This document shows, one piece after another, positions 1 through 12,297 of a stretch of DNA of 64,000 bases; positions within the stretch are counted from its first letter, which is position 1; every line of letters begins with the position of its first letter. The notes beneath the pieces were generated by a model. It had not been told where the DNA came from. It saw only the letters and a program-made list of their open reading frames with translations, and did no database searches. A program made the position numbers and the translations under genes. Source of the stretch: Hemicordylus capensis (Eukaryota; Chordata; Lepidosauria; Squamata; Cordylidae); assembly GCF_027244095.1 (NCBI RefSeq), contig NC_069661.1:188188501-188252500 (forward strand), read 5' to 3'.

Positions 1-2256
1 TTTTTCTCCTCATGCGCAGGCTACACATGGGAGGTTTTTATATATTTTTTTCCATTTGGTAAAAGAAAGGGAATCTCCCTGGACACTCACCCAAACCCAG
101 GGAGAAGTGGTAGTGGCAGCAGTTACCAAAAAATGGTTAAGTTTTAAAGGTTAAGTTTTAAATTCTTTGTTGAGCAGACATGGAAAGAATGAATTAGCAT
201 TTTTTTTCCCCACGTGGACTTGCTCTGAGACAAAAGCTGGGCTTAAATCCACCATTCACCAGTCTTCATTTGTTACAAATGCCTTTCCTCTTTCTCTTTT
301 CCCTCAAGCGTCTATCCCCCTTTCTAGTTCAACAACTTGGTAATGTGCCTATCCACCCACTTTTTCATTTCCTGTACCCCCTTAACCCTCAATAATATAA
401 CTCTTTGTTTTCAAAGTCATGTCTCCATTCCCTTTATTCCCCTTCAGTGCATCAATGCTACAGCCACAATCCCACAGGATTTTGAGTATTTTCTTGCTGT
501 TCACTGCACCCATTTAACACTAATTTCCTCCACTTTAATCAAAGCATAGAAACAGACCTGGCAATAAACATGTTTCCAGCAGCTCCTTATTTTGATGCTC
601 TGGCCATGCACTGAGCATAGCCATCATACTATTTTCACAGTGCCACCTGACAGCCAATGCATACAAATCCATATCTTTTCATTAATACTTACGGTAATGT
701 TCCAAGACAAGCTGCCACGGAAGAGCTCCGGTTCAGGCAAAGAGCAGAGGAGAGGACCAGAGGCAGGAGATGTGGTTGAGGACAATGGACAAGGAACAGA
801 GGTCCAGAGGCAGGTAGCATGATCAAGGCCAAGGCTATATTATGGTACTATGGCTTGAACTTATTGTTTTAAAAGTCATCCATTTTTAAAGAACCCTCAT
901 ACACGTACTCCTCTATCCCAGAACAAGCAGAAGCCAGTGAAGTCAGTTAGGTGTGAGATTCCTCCAGCTTCCCAGGAGCCAAGACAATTCCTTAGCTTTC
1001 ATCCTGGCCAAGAAATTGACTGGGTGATAACATGGCCTCATTCATATGTAGCAGTGGACTGGAGTTGCAGGGGCCTGATGCTCTCCCGGTCATCCAAGTG
1101 AGGACAGGAGAATGTGGGGGAGGGGTGTGGAACCATAGGTCCATTCCACGTGATATGCGAATGCAGCCCATGTGTGCAAGGTCAGGGTTACGTCCCCTGA
1201 AGATTTCAGCTGGCCTGATACTGACCTCTCTCCCAACCTCAGTCTTTCATCCAACATGGTCTTGGACAGGAAGAAAAAACTAGTCTGGAAAGCAAACTCG
1301 AAGTTTTGGCCTAATCCTAAAAGACCAGTATAGAGGATTAAAGCCTTTGCCTCAGAGCAAGATCACATGATGGAAAGAAATGCTGAACCATCCCTGCTGA
1401 GCTGTCTGGCTTGGCTTCTCCTAAAACTATTCTGTATTCTGTAGTGCTGCCGTCGCCACCCCTTTTGTCTACAGAAACCCTTTGGGCTTGGGGTGGGATA
1501 ACACAGGGAGAAAACTCTTAATTTGGCTCGTGGACAAGTACAAAAATTTCCCACGTGCAAGCCTACATGTGGTGAGAAAACTGATAGCTGCTGAACATTT
1601 GAGGACATGTTTGCACAAGAGAAACGCCCCTTCAGCCCCTCCTTTTCCTGAGTTAAAAACCAACTCGGAGAGGCTTGTAAAAAGAAAAGAACTAAAAAAC
1701 CCAGGTTTATTCACTTTGTACAGACTGCTTCCATCTGAGGCTTTCTCAGCTTTTAGGTACAGTTAAGAATACCTAATAGGGTTACAAATATATGTTGCCT
1801 AAATGCATGCTTAAATGTTTATAGAGTCTTTTGCAACACCCTAGGTAGGATGGGAGTAGGCTAGTGTTTCTTATTTTAATTATGTTACAGGTAAACAATA
1901 ATAGGACACTATCAGGAATATGCAAAAGCGCACACCAAAGAAATATAACATCCAGTCTAACTAAACAAACTTTCCCCTAGACTAAATTTCCCTTTTCCTT
2001 GAACTCACCAAATTCCTGATGAGAATTCAAGCTTCCTGCCCCTCTCTCTTTCAAGGATCTGCAGAGTTATTCTCCTGCAGCCAACCTCCATGACCACATG
2101 TTCTCCTGTGCCCCTCCAGCCTAGCTTCTCCCCTAACAAATAACTCCCTTCTACTTGGCAACAGCTCTCTATGTCAAACCCACCTGGTGTGTTGATTGGC
2201 TGAGCCCTGGAGTTTACCAGCCTGTTAATCAAGGCAGGGTTCATTTCCTGTTAACT
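1..2256. other. No gene or repeat recognised
   Basis: AT-rich sequence without a coding-like open frame, exon with flanking splice sites, or repeat I recognise. The short open frames here have no family resemblance and begin and end at random. Confidence 0.4.
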
Positions 2257-2264
2257 TTTTAGAG

Positions 2265-2400
2265 CAGGGCTGCTCAACTTTGACCCTGCTGCAGATGTTG
2301 GCCTACAACTCCCATAATCCTTGGAAACTGGCCACTGTGGCTGGGGATTATGAGAGTTGTAGTCCAAAAACAGCTGGGGGGCCAAAGTTGAGCAGGCCTG
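2265..2400. mobile_element. hAT-type palindromic MITE
   Basis: A 136-bp near-palindrome starting CAGGGCTGCTCAAC and ending with its complement. The arms carry the 'acaactcccataat' and 'ggattatgagagttgtagt' core found in the copies at 9200, 19098, 33132 and 62190. It is flanked by a near-match 8-bp duplication, ttttagag at 2257 and ctttagag at 2401. CAG ends and 8-bp duplications indicate a hAT element. It has no coding capacity and would depend on a transposase supplied elsewhere. Confidence 0.85.
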
Positions 2401-2654
2401 CTTTAGAGGGAGAGGAGGCTGGTCACTACAGTGTTTTCTAAGAGGAATCTAGCCCTTTTCCTGAATAAGTTTGAAAATGCCAAGCAAGCAATCATTGACA
2501 ATTTCAGAGCTTTTGATGAAACAAAATGCAAAGAAAAGTAGATACTCTAGCATTCAACAAGACTTACCCTCCACTGGCTATTACTGATATTGAAAAAAAA
2601 ATTGTCGACGCCTCTTGATCAGAAGGAAATTGTAGACAGATTTGCTATTTGTCA

Positions 2655-2690
2655 AGTAGGCATTGACGGCACTTAATCAATCAATCAAAT
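2655..2690 (+). mobile_element. Possible BovB/RTE 3' tail remnant
   Basis: The phrase 'cattgacggcacttaatc' followed by (aatc)n matches the last bases of the BovB copies ending at 7558 and 29160. Only about 35 bases are recognisable, so this may be a very short 5'-truncated copy or chance similarity plus a simple repeat. Confidence 0.35.
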
Positions 2691-3068
2691 AAACAACCTT
2701 AATGCCTCTAAAAGTAATTAATATAGAGCAAAATTCTTGCTCCTCTAATAACATTCTTTGCCACCCCTTTGCTCCACCAAACAAGTTGTCTTAGAGCCAC
2801 CCCTGCTTTCTTCTGTGTCTCCAGTGGTCGGATGTTCTAGAATATGTTCAGATAGATAAAGTAAGTTGCATGGAATGCTGGATGGAACCATGAAGTTATT
2901 CTTATGGAGGGCCAGGTTCTGTATCTTGGTGTAACTTGGGAGACCCTGGCTGTGACTTGAAGAGCTCTTGGGACTCTCCTGCTCAGAACTGTTGGAATCC
3001 ATGAAAAGTATAATCCTGAGATCTGTATGGGAACTCATGATAAACCTATCTTCCAGTACCTTGGAGAA

Positions 3069-3162
3069 CAACCTTGGAGAAGCCACTGCCAGTCTGTGTA
3101 GACAATACTGAGCTAGATGGACCGATGGTCTGACTCAGTATATGGCAGTTTCCTATGTACCT
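3069..3162 (+). mobile_element. SINE 3' tail (5S-headed or tRNA-headed family)
   Basis: Matches the 3' part of the full SINEs at 17301 and 33014: 'ccttggagaagc', 'gacaatactgagctagatgg', 'ggtctgactcagtatatggc' and 'tcctatgt'. The head is missing. That tail is also carried by the tRNA-headed SINE at 62093, so the head type cannot be assigned. Confidence 0.75.
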
Positions 3163-5435
3163 TATTAGGACAGCATGGTATGTTCACAACAGCTGCATCC
3201 TTTACCTGTAGGTTTATAAGGAAGAGGATTTTCATTTAAAGAAATGCCATACATTTCCTGTAAGGTTTTTCCATCCAAGGAAATGAATCCAGTTATAACT
3301 ACCTTGAAATTCCCATTACTCAGGAGAGGAAAAGAAAAAGGTTATTTTGCTGACACTGATGTTACTGATTTTAATCAGTAATACTAGTGTATGCCACAAA
3401 TGGAAAGAACTATGTAATGATTAGACGGAATGAGGGAAAAGGACAAATGGTTCTCAGTTTATTTGCCAGGAGTCAGATTGTTACACAGCATGGTTTATGA
3501 CCATTAGCTTAATAAAATAGTGCTTCTGAGCTATGATCTGCAGTAATGCAGATGAGCTAATGTTTTTGGTCATGAAGTGCTCCTATACAACTGTCTGACT
3601 GCAGTACATGAAAAAGCTGTTGTTGGATATCCACCCCCCCTACCCCAAGATATCAATGTGCACAAAATGTTATCTCAGATTCTTTAGTCCTGTTAAAGAA
3701 AGAAACAGCATTGTCTTCATTCAAAGAAACACCCATTTCTCTCTCAGAAATTCATCTGCATGTTCTAAAAATGACAGAGCTGGCTTCTCTGTACAATAAA
3801 GCTTACTGCAGTAATACTTTTGCCAATACCTTTTGTTATATTCTGCTTACCCCAACAATGCTGGGTAACTTGATACCTCTTTTGAGTGACATTTAATCTT
3901 AAAAGAGAAGCTGCTTGCCCTTACTTTTAAAAAAAGACATTTAGATCTCTATTATATTGATTATTTAAGGAAAGGACTGAGCATCTGGGATAGTAGGTTT
4001 TTGCTTTTAAAGTACCACAGTCCTTCCATGACCATGACTGATGTTAATTTTGCTCCCTTGCTGGCATGGCTGTCCAGATAAGGTGGGAGGACATCAGGAA
4101 CAATCAATCCTGGTGTTCATATGCAAATGGTTTGGGACCTACTATGTGCCTCCTTCACAGTGTGCTATTTGGATCTTTATGACCAGCCTAGGACCCAGAA
4201 GACCCTGACAGTTCCAGATATCTTTGCCTTGGGAACTTCCTGTTGGTAAGGTTTTGAAGCCTAATGAAGGCTTGAGGAACAGCCTTTCCATTCACACTCT
4301 GTAATAGGGTTGCTAATTCTGACTGAAGTGATTCCTAGAGACTTCCCCACTGCCACAGTTTCCCCCCCACAATATCAATCTCCAGAATTGATTTCAATAG
4401 TCACCAAGGGATTGGTGATTCTCCAGGAATCAGCAGGACAATCATGGAAGGTAGCCAACCCTACTCTGCGGGCTGAAAAGCAGATTTGGGAGAAAGGAAA
4501 GGGGTGGGCCAGGATGGCCTACGGTGCTTTTCCAGCCTAGTCAAAACATATTTTAACTTGGATTGTTAAAAGGTTGTTATTTCTGACTGGGGCTGGGGTT
4601 CATTTTCTGTCACCCCAATTCTAAATCTTAACACCATCACTACTGCTGCAGGTGAAAGTAACCCATGATCAGATCTATGCTCTAACAAAGGGTTTAAAAA
4701 CACCAATGAGCAGCAAAGGAGAGACTGCAGCAGGAACAAGTGCTCCATCACTGCCCTCACTCAATCCCTCACTCAGAGCATAGGAGAGCCCTTATTCCAG
4801 TTTAGAGCCAGGAAAGCTGCAACCCTGGGGAACTTCTTCCTTGATAACACCTCGATTATGGCTAATGAGACTATGAACAGCACAGGAGAAAATTCATTAG
4901 GACATCAGGACTCAGCCAAACTTCTACCCTGAAGAAGTCTCCACTGTTGAAAAAGAGGAGCTGAACCCTTTGGAAGTTCATGGAAATGACCATGATCCCA
5001 CAGTGATCTCAGTCTGAGATGAAGAGTCAGGGCCAATCATGCAGGAGCAACCTGAGATGTCAGGGGATCCAATGCCTCCACTTGGACCCTGGACTGCGGC
5101 TTCAGGCCCTCCCTAGTTGCCCCCAAGAGCTGCAGCAGTGCCAGATCTGGGATTATTTGTGCTTGTCTGGCTACCTGAGGCTTTTCTTCCAGTGGGTCTG
5201 CTCTGGAGAAGGAAGAACCTACGAACAGACCTCGGATCAAGGCCAAATTAACTTCAGGAAGGCTTATTAAGCACAAACTCAATTTATTATGGGGAAACTG
5301 AATTAACTGAAAAATATTGATCATATATCAGTTGAGGCACACAGGATCAGAAATATTGATTATAGGAGAATAAATAATATAAATGTTTAGAATTTATTAA
5401 AGGACATTTAATAGATATGACTATGAGTAGATTGA
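3163..5435. other. No gene or repeat recognised
   Basis: Plain AT-rich DNA. Nothing coding-like and no terminal repeats or target duplications seen. Confidence 0.4.
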
Positions 5436-5460
5436 AATAATAATAATAATAATAATAATA

Positions 5461-5499
<39 letters not shown>
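5436..5499. repeat. (AAT)n then (ATT)n palindromic microsatellite
   Basis: About 25 bases of AAT repeat run directly into about 40 bases of ATT repeat, so the tract can fold back on itself. It adjoins the 3' end of a minus-strand L2 piece and probably grew from that LINE's simple-repeat tail. Confidence 0.95.
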
Positions 5500-5501
<2 letters not shown>

Positions 5502-5750
5502 ATTTATATACCGCCCTTCCAAAAATGGCTCAGGGCGGTTTACAAAGAGAAATAACAAATAAGATGGCTCCCTGTCCCCAAAGGGCTCACATTCTAAAAA
5601 GAAACATAAGACACACACCAGCAACAGTCACTGGAAGTACTGTGCTGGGGGTGGATAGGGCCAGTTACTCTCCCCCTGCTAAATAAAGAGAATCACCATG
5701 GTAAAAGGTGCCTCTTTGCCCAGTTAGCAGGAGAAATAGAAAAACATCTA
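5500..5750 (-). mobile_element. L2-type LINE 3' end (5'-truncated)
   Basis: On the minus strand it ends with the L2-family terminal hairpin, seen on plus as 'accgcccttcc' then 'ggctcagggcggtttacaa', followed by the simple-repeat tail. The same end is seen at 10922 and, more weakly, at 19321. Only 3'UTR is present and no reverse-transcriptase sequence remains. Confidence 0.8.
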
Positions 5751-6359
5751 TTACATATTAACTCAATCAGTTGAAATTAAGGATATACAGATTTAAATTA
5801 ATCTTAGAGAACCCGACTATGAAAGTTTTAATGACACTGGGATTTAACTCCCCCCGCCCAGCAGTAAATCTTGGCTGCCTGTGGGCAGCAAAAAGATTAA
5901 TCTGCCCCTGCTTATGTTTTTAATCTTAATGTTTTTAATCTGCCCCTGCTTATGCATAAGTTTTTTCAGTATGAGTATAATTGTACATATATGTGTGTGG
6001 ATTGATTAAATAGCTAAAATAAAGGATATTTTTCTAGACTAGTAAAAGAAAAAAGCAAATATAGTGATCATATATATCCAGATGTGTATCCCATTTTACA
6101 TTTAAAAAACAACAAAGCAGCATCTTATAAAGCATATAATAAAAAATCACAACTCAGTTCAAACTCACAAAACATAATCGCTGTCATGGTTAGAAAAATT
6201 ACACATTGTAGTCCCACTAAAATTAAAAGGCATTGCCTAATGCCTATTGTGTCCTTTATCCATTTAATTTCAAAATTGTTTAATTAAATTTCAGAATTAC
6301 TTTGAGTAAGTTTCCTCATATCAACCCCCCACCCCAAACCACCTGTAGAAGGCTGGATA

Positions 6360-6530
6360 TGTCCACCTTAGTTTGGCACATAGTTAGGCTTTCTGAATTA
6401 AATATGTCTTTAAATGTCATTTGAAGATTATAAAGGAAACATCTTTAGAGAGACTGTTCCATATGTTTGGCACCACCACTAAAAGACCCTTTCTCTGATC
6501 AGTGCCAACCAAATTTCCCTTAGCAGTTGA
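6360..6530 (-). mobile_element. Degenerate L2-like remnant
   Basis: Phrases such as 'ttccatatgtttggcaccaccac' and 'gaccctttctctgatcagtgcc' resemble, after mutation, the L2 stretch at 11170-11260 (about a block of accessory 3' sequence rather than enzyme code). This may belong with the L2 3' end at 5500. The assignment is by resemblance only. Confidence 0.35.
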
Positions 6531-6532
6531 AC

Positions 6533-6887
6533 CAGGGGCATCATTAGGGGATGGCCTATGGGGCACAGTCCCCAATGAATGAATGGATTAACCCAAAACA
6601 CCACATTGGTCAGAGCCTCAAATTGCATCAATCACCTCCTTCCTCCGTGACCTCTTCTAGAAATGAAGTGCAGCAGTAAAGGCACCTGCACAGAGGATGG
6701 GAGAGAGCTCATAACCTCACCTAGCTAACTCTCTGCTGCTTCCACCTTCATAGGAGCTGTATTATAATGTTAGAGACTTTAAAAAGCATAAGCAATTATT
6801 CTTGGGAGGATATGGCTGAATTTCATTTGCAAAAGTGGGGCTGTAGCCTGGGCCCCAGATCTCTTAAGTACCTAGCAACACCCCTTG
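6533..6887. mobile_element. Probable hAT-type element, degraded
   Basis: The left end 'caggggcatcattag' and right end 'ctagcaacaccccttg' are imperfect inverted repeats of the CAGGGG type. The flanks agttgaac (6525) and gtggaaca (6888) are only loosely alike, so the target duplication is weak and the borders may be off by a base or two. It interrupts an L2-like remnant. Not coding. Confidence 0.45.
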
Positions 6888-7102
6888 GTGGAACAAGTTA
6901 GAGATGCCAGAAGAAACACATTTAAACATCTAGAGAGAGAGGGAAATTGAAGACTGGAGAAAATATGGGCCCCAGTAACATCATCCATGGCGGGGCTGCC
7001 AGTGGTAGGAATATCTCCTAACTTCCCATTTTGCCTAAGGGGCTGGTTGGTCATTTCATAGTTTACAGCTTCTCCATTCACTTTACTTCTCCACCTCACT
7101 CA

Positions 7103-7558
7103 AGAGATGTCTTGTGACACTCTATGGATGCAAAAGCTGGACTTCGAAGACGCAAGATAGAAAAAGTATTGACGCTTTTGAACTTTGGTGCTGGAGAAGA
7201 CTTTTGTGGATAACATGGACAGCCAGGAAAACAAACAAATGGATCATAGAACAAATCAATCCAGAATTTTCACTCGGGCACAAATGACCAGTCTCAGGCT
7301 ATCATACTTTGAACACATTTTGCGAAAACCCAGCTCCCTTGAAAAGTCCATAATGCTGCGGAAAGTTGAAGGAAAGAGAAGAAGAGGACGACTAGCAGCA
7401 AGGTGGATGGACTTGATTATGACAGCAATGAATACACCACTGAGAGACCTTAAAGGCCAAGTTGAAGACAGATCCTCCTGGAGAGAATCTATCTATGTGG
7501 TCGCTAAGAGTCGACACTGATTTGACAGCACTTAATCAATCAATCAATCAATCAATCA
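7103..7558 (+). mobile_element. BovB/RTE LINE 3' fragment
   Basis: The 3' end of an RTE-clade (BovB) LINE, 5'-truncated. Translated pieces include 'SLEKSIMLRKVEGKRRRGR', 'ARWMDLIMTAMNTPLRDLK' and 'GQVEDRSSWRESIYVVAKSR', the well-known C-terminal end of BovB reverse transcriptase, read in the frame that opens at 7185. The preceding part ('LWMQKLDFEDAR') lies in another frame, so at least one frameshift is present. The copy ends 'gacagcacttaatc' plus (aatc)n, the BovB tail. It is closely similar to the copy at 28281, and comparison of the two reveals the hAT insertion there. Confidence 0.92.
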
Positions 7559-8540
7559 GGAAAAACAATTTTAAAACACCAGTCACCCCAATTACATCTA
7601 ATTTTCAGAATATTATTGCTGAGCCATCGAAGCAAGAATTCTATACATTCACTATCTTAAGAAATTCTAGAAATTCTATAAATAAATATAAATTCTATAA
7701 ATTCTCTATCTTAAGACTTTTAAAAATACATTTCTAAGATCCTGGTTACCTTCCTGTTCTCTCAGCTGGGAATTTTTGCTAAAGTCTCTTTAATCATGTT
7801 TCATCATTATAGACCTTTTTGATTGGACTATTTAAGCTTTCTTTTCTCACTGCGTGAAACAATAATCCTGGGACCTGCTTTGCATTATCTAAAGGATCTC
7901 CTCCCCAGTTGTCTTCCCAATGACGGCCATACTGCAGTCTTTCTGTTCTGCAGATACATAATTTATCTAGTAAGGTATCAGCATTTACTGCATCATAATG
8001 CAATTAACCTTCCTTGCTTCAACTTCTCTATTTCATAGGAGGGAGGGAAGTATTTCTGACAAAGACTAGCAGATGGTAATTAGTCTTTATCCATTAGCCT
8101 TCAGTTATGAAACTGAAGAACTCCAAATGCTCAGTCATGCCCTTGTGGCCACTAACCTTTAGAGCAAGTTGCATTCACGCCTCCTGTCCTTCAACTTACA
8201 AACATATCATGCTCTTGTTTCTAACAGCCTTTCTAGACACTGTATTGTTTTAAGGACAACCATACAGCACTTACTAGTCCCTCATTCTTCTACGCCATTA
8301 TGCAGTCTCTGCATGTCATGGTTTCCATTAGCAGAAGTGTTTACAGAGGTTGCTGGGAAGGTTATACCCCACATTTTACTGTGGGAGTGGGAGCTGCACA
8401 AATAATATAGACCTATTACAGTAAGAGGTCTTTGACAAAGTCTTATTAGATGGTGCCTAGGCTTGGTTCCTAGTTTTTACTTCCATTCACCTATACCATT
8501 GTGAGCACTGAGAAAGCAGAGAAAATGTTAACTGCTTTTG
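7559..8540. other. No gene or repeat recognised
   Basis: Plain DNA between a BovB fragment and a GC-rich palindrome-rich segment. No exon-like frame seen. Confidence 0.4.
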
Positions 8541-8544
8541 TTCC

Positions 8545-8850
8545 TCTCTATTCGGGGGTGGTGGTGGTGGAGTGTGCACTGAAAAGCAGCCTCCTGGCTC
8601 GGGGGTCTCCCCAGTATGCCCTGCCCGCTCGCTCAGGGCATACTGGTGCTTCCGGGGACCGTGCGGCCCCCGAACTCCCCAGCCCCCGCCGGCTCTGTCA
8701 TGGAGCTGGCAATCGTGTGGGCAGCCGATCCGGCTGCCCAGGGCTCCCACCATGATTGTCTGCAGGGAGAGCAGGCTTAGCCTGCTGTCCCCTCTGAGCC
8801 TCCCAAACCGGGTCTCACTAATCGTGAGACCTGGCTCTATCTGTAAGGGT
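8545..8850. repeat. GC-rich segment made of serial short hairpins
   Basis: An island of GC-rich DNA in AT-rich surroundings. It holds several perfect short palindromes in a row: 'ccagtatgccctg' with 'cagggcatactgg' around 8612-8646, 'gggcagccgatccggctgcc' at 8719, 'gcaggcttagcctgc' near 8772, and 'tctcactaatcgtgaga' near 8812. Overlapping open frames exist on both strands, but their residues look like GC-rich translation rather than a protein. It may be a non-autonomous DNA transposon, but I could not fix its ends. Confidence 0.6.
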
Positions 8851-9199
8851 TCTGAGAAAAGAAGTGCTAACAATACATTCTTCCTATATTTGTTCTGAGG
8901 CCAGAATGTTTATGCAAATTGCTCATTTTTTGTGCAATGTCCCGGTTCTGCATAACAGAGTTCCCCTCGTGTACTATAGGTATGTGCAATGTGAGGCCAG
9001 AGAAATAGTGCCAAGCAGCATGTCCTATCATCTAAGATACGAGCAATTCTATATAATGCTTTGGGTAGGATGTAAATGGCTGCAGAGTTAGCCTGAATCC
9101 TATTTGCTATTATGGCACAGAAAGGTGGAGCAGAAGGAGGTAGAGGATCAGTGTACTCTGGTTCTCTATTAAATTCAATGGGAATATTTGGATTTACAC

Positions 9200-9331
9200 C
9201 AGGGTTTCTTAACCTTGGGCCCCCAGATGTTGTTGGATTACAACTCCCATCATCTCCAGACATGGCCTTTGTGGCTGAGGATGATGGGAGTTGTAGTCCA
9301 ACATCTGGGGGCCCGAGGTTAAGAAACCCTG
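9200..9331. mobile_element. hAT-type palindromic MITE
   Basis: 132 bp, starting CAGGGTTTCTTAACC and ending GGTTAAGAAACCCTG, with inverted arms over nearly the whole length ('acaactcccatcatc' and its complement). It is flanked by a perfect 8-bp duplication atttacac (9192-9199 and 9332-9339). Same family as 2265, 19098 and 33132. Exact ends plus the intact duplication suggest relatively recent insertion. Confidence 0.95.
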
Positions 9332-9531
9332 ATTTACACCATCTCTTTCATCAGTGTAATGTTACACTGGTGTAGGGGCGTGGAGAAAGCTCTGAAGGAG
9401 CCCCGGATTCAGACTAGGCCTGTTCCTCCTCCAATACCACCCACTTTCAGCCTCTGTTCCAGCAGAATTCTGCGGATGCTAGGGACACTGGTGCCTCTCT
9501 GACATTACAAGGACTTTGGTATACTTGCAGC

Positions 9532-9699
9532 CAGGAGCGTAGCTAGGGAAGAGGGGGCCCGTGTTCATCCCTCTCTCTGGCGGCCCCCCAGAGTGAGGGA
9601 GATAATGAAGAAAATAGGGAGGGATGGAGCTGGAGGGCCCTCAGGAGCTGGGTGCCCGTGTTCTTTGAACCCTTTCGCTCAATTATAGCTACGCCCCTG
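9532..9699. mobile_element. hAT-type non-autonomous element (CAGGGGCGTAGCTA family)
   Basis: 168 bp, with left end CAGGAGCGTAGCTAGG and right end TATAGCTACGCCCCTG as terminal inverted repeats. Perfect 8-bp duplication cttgcagc (9524-9531 and 9700-9707). The interior is non-coding and closely resembles the element at 19435. Related ends occur at 14430 and 25499. Confidence 0.95.
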
Positions 9700-9707
9700 C
9701 TTGCAGC

Positions 9708-10285
9708 ATTGGCATACTTTCTAGACCTGCCCATGCAGAGGGCTTCTGCCAGATCCTATGGGGCTCCACACTGATAATTTCTGTATAGATTGCACCTTTA
9801 ATCAGAATAAGAAAAAAGATGCATAGTTTAATAGGCATAGATTTAATAGTTGATTTAACAGTTATTGCTTCTCCTCAGGGAATCCTAGGAACTGTACCAA
9901 GCCAGATATATTAACAGAGAATTTTCAGCATCTTTACCAAACTATAGCTCCCAGGATTCTTTGAAGAGAATTCATGACATACTAGTGTAAGATCAATATA
10001 AATTTGTTGTGTAGATGTTTCTGTTGTGGTACTTTATCCTAATACCAAAGCAATGAGATTTCTGAAACCAGTTTTCTGGAAAGCATGAAAAAAGCTGACC
10101 TTTGTCCATTTTCTGGATGCTTCCAAATAAGAGCTCCAATAATATCTGGGGAATATTCCTTGTTTAAATTTTGTTTAAAGGTATTAAATCAAAGTACAGC
10201 TCACAAAAATATACTTTTCCAATCATCCATGTTCATAGCAAGAATCTATAATGAACAGAGTCCATTTTTCAATTAAAGTTATTGA
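9708..10285. other. No gene or repeat recognised
   Basis: AT-rich sequence without recognisable features, ending where the inverted end of the DIRS-type fossil begins. Confidence 0.4.
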
Positions 10286-10892
10286 GACAGGAAAAACAGC
10301 TTGCTTACCTATAACAGGTGATCTTTTGGTGATCTGGTGGTATTCACAATGTGGGTTATGCACCTGTGCAGTAGGGATTTTCAAGCTCCCTGTGGTGCTC
10401 TGTAGCTCCACCCCTCATGCACCAAGTGCGCTTGATACCTTTGGCAGCAGAGCACCATTTTACTCAGTTCCTGAATGACCACTATGAAGATGGAACTCCT
10501 TCAGTTGAATGATGAGTGAAGTACATTGAGCAGAAACATCCAATAAGCAGGGAGGCCAGGCTGGTGCTGTGATGATACCGGATCACTAAAAGATCACCTT
10601 TTACAGGTAAGCAACATGTTTATCATTGTGGTGATCTGGTATCCTTCACAACATAGATGATTAATGAGCTCCCCATAGAAGGGGGATGGGCTGGAGGATG
10701 TTTCTTAAAGAACTTTCTTTAGCATAGCCCACCCAAAGTTGGCTTCAGCCACAGCTCAGATGTCTAAGGCAAAATGTCTAACAAAAGGCAAGTTGGAAGA
10801 CCAAGTAGCAGCCTTGCAGATGGCAGTAAAATTTATTCCTGATAAGTGTGCAGCAAAGATAGCCACAGCTCTGGTAGAGTGGGCTTTATTTG

Positions 10893-12297
10893 TTTGATTG
10901 ATTGATTGATTGATTGATTGATATACCGCCCTTCCAAAATGGCTCAGGGCGGTTTACAATGGAATAAAAACAAGTAAAACCAGTTAATTAAAATCAAAAC
11001 TATAAAAACAGAATGAAACTAATTAAAACATTCAAACAGCTAAAAACCCTGGAGAACAAGGGCAAACATTAAAGCAGTTAAAACAAATTAAAAACACTGA
11101 AAGGCCAGGCCAAACAGATGGGTTTTAAGGGCTCTCTTGAAGGACAGTAAGGAATTAAGATTACAAATTTCTGCCGGGAGTGCACAGCCCGGGAGCAGCT
11201 ATAAAGAAGGCCCGCCTCTGAGTTGCCACCAAACGAACCGGTGGTAACTGGAGACAGACCTCCTCAGAGGACCTTAACATGTGGTGGGGATCATGTAAAA
11301 GAAGACACTCTCTAAGTTATCTTGGGCCCAAGCCATTCAGGGCTTTAAAGGTAATAACCAGCACTTTGTATTTTGCCCGGAAACATATTGGCAGGCATAA
11401 TATGGTCTCTCTGGGTTGCCCCAGAGACCAATCTGGTTGCCACATTCTGAACTAACTGAAGTTTCCGGACTACATACAAAGGCAGCCCCACGTAGAGCAC
11501 ATTGCAATAGTCAAGCCGGGAGGTTACCAGCTGATGCACCACTGTTTTGAAGTCATCCTCTTCAAGGAATGGGCGCAGCTGTCAAATCAGCCGAAGCTGA
11601 TAGAAAGTACTCCTGGCCATGGCCTCTACCTGAGATACCAGGGTGAGGCCTGGGTCCAGGACTACACCCAAGCTGCGCACCTGCTCCTTCTTGGGGAGTG
11701 TAACTCCATCCAGCACAGGAAGATCTAACTCACCCTTCAGATTCTGAGCCCCCACAATGAGCACCTCTGTCTTGCTTGGATCCAGCTTCAATTTGTTATC
11801 CCTTATCCAGCCCATTACTGCCTGTAGGCAGGCATTTAGAGAATGAGTGCCATTTCCTGAAGATGAAAAGGAGAAGTAGGTTTGGGTGTCATCAGCATAC
11901 TGAAAACACCCAGCACAAAGTCTCCTGATGACCTCACCCAGCGGTTTCATGTAGATGTTAAAAAGCATTGGTGACAGAATGGAGCCCTGAGGGACTCCAT
12001 ATAACAGCTCCTGTTTTGAGGAGCAACTGTCACCAAGCTCCACCATCTGGAATTTACCTGAGAGATAGGAACGGAACTACTGCAAAGCAGTGCCCCCTAT
12101 CCCCAACTCCCTCAGGCCATCCAGAACGAAACCATGGTCGATGGTATCGAACGCCACCAAGAGATCCAGAAGAACCAGCAGAGTCACACTCCCTCTGTCG
12201 ATCCCCGATAAAGGTCATCCATCAGGCCGATCAAGGCTGTCTCAACCCCATAGCCAGCTCTAAAGCCAGTTTGAAATGGTCTAGATAATCTGTTTCC
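10893..12297 (-). mobile_element. L2-type LINE, 3' half
   Basis: A minus-strand L2-clade LINE of about 1.4 kb, inserted in the DIRS-type fossil. Reading leftward: 'MVELGDSCSSKQELLYGVPQ', then the reverse-transcriptase active-site region 'LCAGCFQYADDTQTYFSF', 'LKLDPSKTEVLIVGAQ' and 'VRSLGVVLDPGLTLVSQVE', then the C-terminal 'TSRLDYCNVLYVGLPLYV' and 'RKLQLVQNVATRLVSGAT' (frame opening at 11542). It ends in the terminal hairpin near 10925-10960 and a (ATTG)n tail. It is 5'-truncated, with at least two frameshifts between the pieces. The endonuclease part is absent. Closer to L2 than CR1 by the YADDTQ and SRLDYCN blocks. Confidence 0.9.

Noticed and set aside
8487-8898. Frames of 84-128 residues on both strands
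   Set aside because: They cover the hairpin-rich GC segment and include a trivial Gly/Pro tract. No family resemblance.
11968-12288. Plus-strand frame of 106 residues
   Set aside because: It is the antisense shadow of the minus-strand L2 reverse-transcriptase sequence.
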